Shown: positions 5,798-10,416 of the stretch, piece by piece | Layout: each line of letters starts with the position of its first letter | Numbering within the stretch: the stretch's first letter is position 1 | DNA from: an uncultured Ruminococcus sp. | GTDB lineage: Bacteria > Bacillota > Clostridia > Oscillospirales > Ruminococcaceae | Direction: 5' to 3' | Length of the DNA: 10,416 nt | NCBI GenBank assembly: GCA_947174625.1 | Contig: CAMWJT010000030.1 | Span: forward strand, 1-10,416 | Notes under the pieces: model-generated | Told to the model about the DNA's origin: nothing | The model's database searches: none | The model's input: only the letters and a program-made list of their open reading frames with translations | Position numbers and translations under genes: made by a program

Positions 5798-6537
5798 TCT
5801 TCCAATTCCTCAAATTCCTCAATTTCTTCATCCAAATTTCCCAGATCTTCCAGTAATTCATCGTCTGATCCTTCCATAATATCATCAAACACAATCTGTC
5901 CTTCTGTGATATTAATAATTCTGCCGCCGAATCTTCTGACCAGTTCATGCTCATGCGTGACCATCATGACAGTTGTCCCCTGCATGTTGATACTCCGGAG
6001 CAGATCCACAATTTCATAAGACAATTCCGGATCAATGTTCCCCGTCGGCTCGTCTGCGATAATCAATGCCGGATCATTCACAAGCGCTCTTGCAATCGCT
6101 ACACGCTGCATCTCTCCGCCGGACAGCTCCGTCGGATAAGAATTTGCCTTTGCCTGCAAGCCGACTAAACTAATCACATACGGCACACGCTTCCGGATAT
6201 ATTTTGTAGGTGCATCAATCACACGGAGTACAAATGCGATATTTTCATACACCGTCATTTTGGAAATCAGCCGGAAATCCTGGAAAACAATCCCGATTGT
6301 CCGCCGTAATGCCGGAATCTGTTTCTTTGACAGGTGACTGAGTTGATAGCCGTTGACCATGACTGTACCGCTTGTGGCATCAATTTCTTTCAATAATAAT
6401 TTAATCAACGTGCTTTTACCTGCGCCGGATGCGCCGACCACAAACACAAAATCCCCGTCATTGATTTTTAAATTAATATGCTCCAGAGCATCCACACCGC
6501 TGGAATATGTCACAGACACATCCTTCAGTTCTACCAT
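5794..6537 (-). CDS. ftsE: Cell division ATP-binding protein FtsE
   Basis: 247 residues. Cytoplasmic ABC ATPase that drives FtsX. All motifs are intact: Walker A GASGAGKST (35-43), Q-loop Q86, signature LSGGE (138-142), Walker B with D162 and E163, and H-loop H195. The VFQDFRL segment (84-90) is typical of FtsE. The ATG at 6537 has AGAAAGG 9 nt upstream. After the usual end of the fold near residue 220 comes a strongly acidic tail of about 25 residues (many Glu and Asp) not found on the shorter E. coli-type protein. The gene overlaps ftsX by 4 bp. The upstream spacer (6538-6590) is extremely AT-rich; a weak TTAGGC-17-TAAAAT pair could be a promoter but is not convincing. Confidence 0.97.
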   Translation of the reverse strand: MVELKDVSVTYSSGVDALEHINLKINDGDFVFVVGASGAGKSTLIKLLLKEIDATSGTVMVNGYQLSHLSKKQIPALRRTIGIVFQDFRLISKMTVYENIAFVLRVIDAPTKYIRKRVPYVISLVGLQAKANSYPTELSGGEMQRVAIARALVNDPALIIADEPTGNIDPELSYEIVDLLRSINMQGTTVMMVTHEHELVRRFGGRIINITEGQIVFDDIMEGSDDELLEDLGNLDEEIEEFEELEE

Positions 6538-6590
6538 AGCATTCTGCCTTTCTGTTTTATAATTAAAATATTTTATATTTTATAAAGCGA

Positions 6591-6632
6591 TTGCCTAATC
6601 TCCGGAGCATCACAGCCCTGGACATCAGGCAA
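6591..6632 (-). terminator. Long hairpin after the PucR-type regulator gene
   Basis: The transcript folds into a symmetrical 42-nt hairpin: 9 bp (TTGCCTGAT with ATTAGGCAA, one G-U), a G/G mismatch, 3 bp, an A/C mismatch, 3 bp and an 8-nt loop. It begins 22 nt after the stop codon. It lacks a clean U tract (UCGCUUUAUAAAA follows), so it may be a weak terminator, an mRNA-stabilising end, or a processing site between the regulator and ftsE. Confidence 0.5.
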
Positions 6633-6654
6633 AAAGCGCATACACAGAAAGTGA

Positions 6655-7740
6655 TCAGAACTTTGTCGGCTCTGCCTGTAGATATTTCTTGACCATCAGC
6701 GCAATTTTAAAAATAATCGCATGGTCGAATTCTCTCAGGTCAAGACCTGTTAATTTCTTGATTTTTTCCAATCTGTACACAAGTGTATTCCGATGTACAA
6801 ATAATTTCCGGGAAGTCTCAGAGACATTCAGATTATTTTCAAAGAATTTCTGAATCGTGAACAGCGTCTCATGATCAAGAGACTCAATGCTCCCACGCTT
6901 GAAGACTTCATGCAGGAATGTCTCACAGAGTTTGCCGGGCAGATGATAAATCAGACGTGCAATTCCCAGATTATCATAGCTGACAATGATCTTGTCTGTA
7001 TCGAACACTTTGCCAACTTCCAATGCCGTCTGTGCTTCTTTGAAAGAAGAAGACAGATCCTTGACGCTTGTCACAGCCGTCCCGATACCGACATTGACTC
7101 TGGTATAAAACTCACTGCTGAGGGTATCCGCAATAGATCTGGCAAGTTTTTCCAGGTCTTTGGAATCCACACTGCTCTTGATTTCCTTGACAAGCACAAT
7201 GTCTGACTCTGTGATATTAAACACAAAATCCTTGTTCTTGTCCGGAAACAGATTCTGAATCACATCATACGCAGAAATATCATTGGATGACACAACACGG
7301 ATCAGCAGGACAACACGGCTGATCTCGGCATTGAAATGCAGTTCCCTTGCTTTGACGACAATATCACCGGGCAAAATATTATCCTGAACGACGTTCTTGA
7401 TAAAATTATTCCGGTCATATTTTTCATCATAATATTGCTTGATATTAGACAGCGTAATTGCAAGAATGGTCGCATACCGTGCGGCAGTCTCGTCCGTACC
7501 CTCGACGAATACGGCATAATCCGCCTTGGTCTGTGCGCCGAATGGCTTATAAGTATAGCCGTCCCTGACAAAAATATCATGGGTATCACTCAGGTCAAGC
7601 GATACAAATTCATTGGTCGTACCGACTTTTGACAATTCACTGCATGCGATAATCGTTGCCGTTTCATCAACGACACCAATGGTCGTATCCATCGTATCAC
7701 GCATCTGATGGACAAGACCCTGGAACAATCTGTTGGACAT
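6655..7740 (-). CDS. PucR/CdaR-family transcription regulator
   Basis: 361 residues from the ATG at 7740, chosen because AAAGGA lies 9 nt upstream; an in-frame ATG at 7827 would add 29 residues but has no comparable site. The C-terminus (about 288-355) matches the PucR-type helix-turn-helix: residues 303-325 (NLNVSETSRKLFVHRNTLVY...) with the following RLEKIKKLTGLDLREF stretch characteristic of this family. The middle (about 135-265) resembles the degenerate GGDEF-like domain common in these proteins, and the N-terminal 1-105 looks like a small ligand-sensing domain that I cannot match to a specific signal. No signal peptide or membrane segment. Family members respond to metabolites such as sugar diacids or purine intermediates, but the ligand here cannot be read from sequence. 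It precedes ftsE by 117 bp, so control of the wall block is possible, though a hairpin lies between them. Confidence 0.88.
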   Translation of the reverse strand: MSNRLFQGLVHQMRDTMDTTIGVVDETATIIACSELSKVGTTNEFVSLDLSDTHDIFVRDGYTYKPFGAQTKADYAVFVEGTDETAARYATILAITLSNIKQYYDEKYDRNNFIKNVVQDNILPGDIVVKARELHFNAEISRVVLLIRVVSSNDISAYDVIQNLFPDKNKDFVFNITESDIVLVKEIKSSVDSKDLEKLARSIADTLSSEFYTRVNVGIGTAVTSVKDLSSSFKEAQTALEVGKVFDTDKIIVSYDNLGIARLIYHLPGKLCETFLHEVFKRGSIESLDHETLFTIQKFFENNLNVSETSRKLFVHRNTLVYRLEKIKKLTGLDLREFDHAIIFKIALMVKKYLQAEPTKF

Positions 7741-7749
7741 AAGCAGGAT

Positions 7750-7755
7750 TCCTTT
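7750..7755 (-). promoter_or_regulatory. Ribosome binding site deciding the regulator start
   Basis: The minus strand reads AAAGGA 9 nt before the ATG at 7740 and lies inside the longer open frame starting at 7827. It supports the 361-residue product over the 390-residue one. Confidence 0.8.
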
Positions 7756-7790
7756 CTGTTTTGAAAATTCTGGGAATGATAAGATTCTTA

Positions 7791-7810
7791 ATTTTCGTAA
7801 TTTTTCGTAA
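7791..7810. repeat. 10-bp tandem repeat upstream of the regulator gene
   Basis: attttcgtaa and tttttcgtaa lie end to end on the plus strand, 9 of 10 bases identical. They are one helical turn apart and 51-70 bp upstream of the regulator start codon, a plausible place for protein binding. No function is shown. Confidence 0.5.
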
Positions 7811-7890
7811 AAATTCACAAAAAACAACGATCATGGATTTCCTTATTTGGATCATCAGACATTTACATATTACAGATTGTAACATATAAT

Positions 7891-7909
7891 TATGAACAGG
7901 ATATGAACA
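7891..7909. repeat. Direct repeat tatgaaca with 11-bp spacing upstream of the regulator gene
   Basis: Two exact copies of tatgaaca (7891-7898 and 7902-7909) are offset by 11 bp, about one helical turn. They lie in the 284-bp spacer between argS and the regulator. On the minus strand the region reads TTGTTC, 16 bp, TATATG, a weak possible promoter overlapping the repeats. I find nothing else definite in this spacer except an AU-rich 6-bp hairpin near 7937-7957. Confidence 0.45.
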
Positions 7910-8024
7910 AATCGTTAATTTTATATTACTATCCGTGAAAACAGCGAATATTTTCAAACTTGTTTGTGTATTCATCACAAAAAGCAAAGCCCGGATTTGT
8001 CCAATTTGTAATTGATTTGTAATT

Positions 8025-9725
8025 TTATTTTTTCTCCATCCGTTCCGGACAATCAATCTTGAGAATTGCCATCGCATTGCGCAGTCCCTGACGGACGGCT
8101 TTGCACAGATCCGTCCGCATTTCACGGAGTTCCGGGGTTTCTGCATTCTTCACTGAGCAATTGTCATAGAATCTGTGGAACAGCGTTGCCAGTTCCATTG
8201 CATATTTTGTGATTCTGGATGCGTCGTAATTTTTGGCGGCATTCACAATCTCAGACGGGAAAACGGCTAAATGCCGGATCAGTTCAATCTCCTGTGGTGT
8301 CTCCGGTGCTGGCAGATCTTTCACGGGTGTCCCTTCCAGATATAAGCCTTCTTCCTGCAATGTTCTTAAAATACTGCAAATTCTTGCATGTGCGTACTGG
8401 ACATAATAAACCGGATTCTGTGATGACTGATTGACAGCAAGATCCAGATCAAACTCAAAATGCGAATTGGCTTCACGCATATTAAAGAAAAATCTGGCGG
8501 CATCCAGTGGGATTTCTTCCAGGAGACTGACTAAGCCAATGGCTTTGCCGCTTCTCTTGGAAACTTTAATCGGTTCTCCATCACGGAGTAGGATGACCAT
8601 CTGCATCAGGACAACATCGAGCTTGTCCGTGTTCACATCCAGCGCTTTCAGTGCTGCTTTCAATCTCGGTACATAGCCGTGATGATCTGCACCAAGGACG
8701 TTGATTGCCTTGTCAAAATTCCGGGTGACTAATTTGTCACAATGATACGCAATATCCGGGACGATATACGTCGGGATGCCGTTCGCACGGACAAGCACAA
8801 AATCTTTGTCTGCGCCGAACTGTTCGGCTTTGAACCAGATTGCCCCGTCCTGTTCATAAGTGTAACCCTTGTCCGTCAATGCCTGGACAATTTTCATCAC
8901 ACTGCCGTCATTGTGGAGTTTGCTTTCTTTGTACCAGTTATCATAGACAACACGATAGCTTTTCAGATCACGTTCCAATCCTGCAATGTTCTGGGGCAAT
9001 GCAAACGCAACTAAAGCATCTCTCCGGGTCTTGCTGTCGCAATCCTGGAATTTATCACCGTTCTGCAAATAGAAATTCTCTGCATGTGCCGTAATATCCG
9101 CACCATGATAGGCATCTTCCGGCATAGTGACATCCTGTCCGCATTTCTGGAGATACCGGACTTCCAGGGAAGTTGCAAATTTTTCAATCTGATTGCCTGC
9201 ATCATTGACATAAAATTCACGTTCTGTATGCCAGCCTGTCCACTCCAAGAGTGACGCAATCCCGTCACCGAGCGCAGCTCCACGGGCATTGCCGACGTGC
9301 ATCGGTCCTGTGGGATTGGCGGAAACAAATTCCACTAACGCACGTTTGCCAGCGCCGGTGTCTGATTTTCCATAGTCATCCTGTTCTGTAAGGACTGCCT
9401 GGATGGTATCTGAAAACCAGGTTTTTCTCAGGAAAAAATTCAGAAATCCTGGACCTGCGATTTCTGCTCTCTCAAAATAACTCCCTGTCAAAGTAAAATG
9501 CGCCGCAAGCAGTTCTGCAATTTTTCGGGGTGCCATGTGAAACGTTCTCGCAGAAACCATTGCAATATTGGCTGCAAAATCGCCGTGAGATTTATCCGCC
9601 GGGATTTCAATCTGAAATGCCGGGATCGGTTCTGCCGGGATTTTTTCTTCTGCGACAAGCTGTCCCATTGCCTGAAGCAGAATTTCTTTCAACTGCGCCT
9701 GTGCAGTCTGAATCATATTTGTCAT
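8025..9725 (-). CDS. argS: Arginyl-tRNA synthetase
   Basis: 566 residues, full length. Class I aminoacyl-tRNA synthetase that joins arginine to its tRNA in the cytoplasm. Order: N-terminal additional domain (about 5-100), catalytic core with the ANPTGPMHVGNARG motif (136-149; the HIGH signature is HVGN, 143-146), and the C-terminal helical DALR anticodon-binding domain (about 445-566). The KMSKS position reads KVSKRSG (387-393), the kind of degenerate form common in this enzyme family. FYVNDAGNQ (171-179), GADHHGYVPR (345-354) and NPVYYVQYAHARI (437-449) are further family hallmarks. The ATG at 9725 has GGAG 7 nt upstream. It lies 36 bp after the partial upstream gene with no terminator between, so the two may share a transcript. 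Confidence 0.97.
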   Translation of the reverse strand: MTNMIQTAQAQLKEILLQAMGQLVAEEKIPAEPIPAFQIEIPADKSHGDFAANIAMVSARTFHMAPRKIAELLAAHFTLTGSYFERAEIAGPGFLNFFLRKTWFSDTIQAVLTEQDDYGKSDTGAGKRALVEFVSANPTGPMHVGNARGAALGDGIASLLEWTGWHTEREFYVNDAGNQIEKFATSLEVRYLQKCGQDVTMPEDAYHGADITAHAENFYLQNGDKFQDCDSKTRRDALVAFALPQNIAGLERDLKSYRVVYDNWYKESKLHNDGSVMKIVQALTDKGYTYEQDGAIWFKAEQFGADKDFVLVRANGIPTYIVPDIAYHCDKLVTRNFDKAINVLGADHHGYVPRLKAALKALDVNTDKLDVVLMQMVILLRDGEPIKVSKRSGKAIGLVSLLEEIPLDAARFFFNMREANSHFEFDLDLAVNQSSQNPVYYVQYAHARICSILRTLQEEGLYLEGTPVKDLPAPETPQEIELIRHLAVFPSEIVNAAKNYDASRITKYAMELATLFHRFYDNCSVKNAETPELREMRTDLCKAVRQGLRNAMAILKIDCPERMEKK

Positions 9726-9761
9726 GACAAATTCTCCAATCTATAATAATCTATAATATAA

Positions 9762-10416
9762 TTAATAGCTCACGTGAATGGACTGGTATACTTCTTCGAA
9801 CTGCGCCGGAACAGCATTGATGATTACTGTTGCACCGTCAGTCTCTCCGATTTTCTGGATCTTATAAGCACCGCCCTTTTCACCGGGGAAAATCACAATG
9901 GAATCTTCTGTGAATTTTTCAACATATTCCGTGGGGATTGTAATTTCTTCTCCGTTGATCTGCACGGCATCTGCCGGGATGATCTTTGATAAATCAATGA
10001 CATTATCTTGTAATGTCACACCGCCACCCTCATCCACAGAATTCGAAAATTCCGGATGTGTCCAGGCATACTTTGCTTTCTCTACAATCTCTTCCGCACT
10101 TGCCAGATCAACTGCTGACAAATCCTGTGATGCAATCACACCTTTTTCCACGGCACATGCCAGAATCTCGTCCATAGATGCACTGCCTGTCACCAGACCA
10201 GTGGCACGCATAGCAGCAGAAATCAGAAATTCTGCCGTCACGGCATCCTCCGGCGCAAGTGCAATATCCGCATCCACAATGTCCCAGGCGGCAGCTTCCT
10301 CAAGATTTCCCTCAAATGTACCATCTGAGTGCATGACGAACGCATTGATAATCAGCTGCAAGCATTCTGCCTGTCTCGTATACCCGTCTACGCGCCCACG
10401 AGACAAGCGGCAATAT
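9762..10416 (-). CDS. Unrecognised protein, 3' part only (N-terminus outside the window)
   Basis: The frame is open to the right edge and only C-terminal residues (about 217) are seen. A TTG at 10406 could serve as a start, but the frame continues past it without a stop and no ribosome site can be judged, so I treat the gene as partial. The visible part is acidic: a helical, Ala-rich N-terminal half (about 1-120 of the visible part) with the look of SLH-like repeated helical modules, a Gly-rich break, then a beta-rich half ending in VYQSIHVSY. By recollection of sequence style only, it resembles segments of large secreted proteins of Ruminococcaceae, which usually continue past this point; if so this could be a shortened copy. 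No catalytic motif, membrane segment or dockerin is visible. It sits 36 bp upstream of argS. Confidence 0.7.
   Translation of the reverse strand, partial: YCRLSRGRVDGYTRQAECLQLIINAFVMHSDGTFEGNLEEAAAWDIVDADIALAPEDAVTAEFLISAAMRATGLVTGSASMDEILACAVEKGVIASQDLSAVDLASAEEIVEKAKYAWTHPEFSNSVDEGGGVTLQDNVIDLSKIIPADAVQINGEEITIPTEYVEKFTEDSIVIFPGEKGGAYKIQKIGETDGATVIINAVPAQFEEVYQSIHVSY

Noticed and set aside
8160..8640. Damaged KMSKS motif in argS
   Set aside because: Degenerate KMSKS forms are normal in arginyl-tRNA synthetases and the rest of the protein is intact and full length.

Overview
This window looks like chromosome from an anaerobic Firmicute of the Ruminococcus / Oscillospiraceae type. The reasons are a type I dockerin on a secreted enzyme (a hallmark of cellulosome- or amylosome-building ruminococci and clostridia), a Gram-positive ftsE-ftsX-peptidoglycan hydrolase-carboxy-terminal-protease gene order, purine-rich Shine-Dalgarno sites, and moderate-GC genes separated by very AT-rich spacers. 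The genus is an inference; no rRNA or marker phylogeny is available here. Every gene lies on the minus strand, so transcription runs from the right edge (10416) to the left edge (1).

In reading order: (1) 10416-9762, the 3' part of an unrecognised gene cut by the window edge. (2) 9725-8025, argS, arginyl-tRNA synthetase. (3) A 284-bp spacer with two pairs of short direct repeats, then 7740-6655, a PucR/CdaR-type transcription regulator ending in a 42-nt hairpin. (4) The cell-wall block: ftsE (6537-5794) and ftsX (5797-4892), which overlap by 4 bp; then, after a leader holding six perfect AAAAATT repeats, a secreted coiled-coil M23 endopeptidase (4797-3145), a probable terminator, and an S41 carboxy-terminal protease (3030-1825) closed by a strong terminator. 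(5) The left end: a secreted GH24 lysozyme with a C-terminal dockerin (1660-620) and a small secreted protein of unknown function (541-35). Each of these two has its own near-consensus extended -10 promoter, and the second promoter's -35 box overlaps the lysozyme stop codon.

Functional picture: FtsE (ATPase) and FtsX (membrane transducer) are expected to gate the M23 hydrolase outside the membrane, as FtsEX gates EnvC, CwlO or PcsB elsewhere. The membrane-anchored S41 protease probably trims or degrades an extracytoplasmic protein, possibly that hydrolase. The lysozyme/unknown pair looks like a separate accessory unit: a muralytic enzyme carrying a docking tag for a cohesin scaffold, plus a secreted partner that could be an inhibitor, a specificity factor or unrelated. 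I see no tRNA, rRNA, CRISPR array, insertion sequence or phage module. The 34 bases at the left edge hold only AT-rich sequence.
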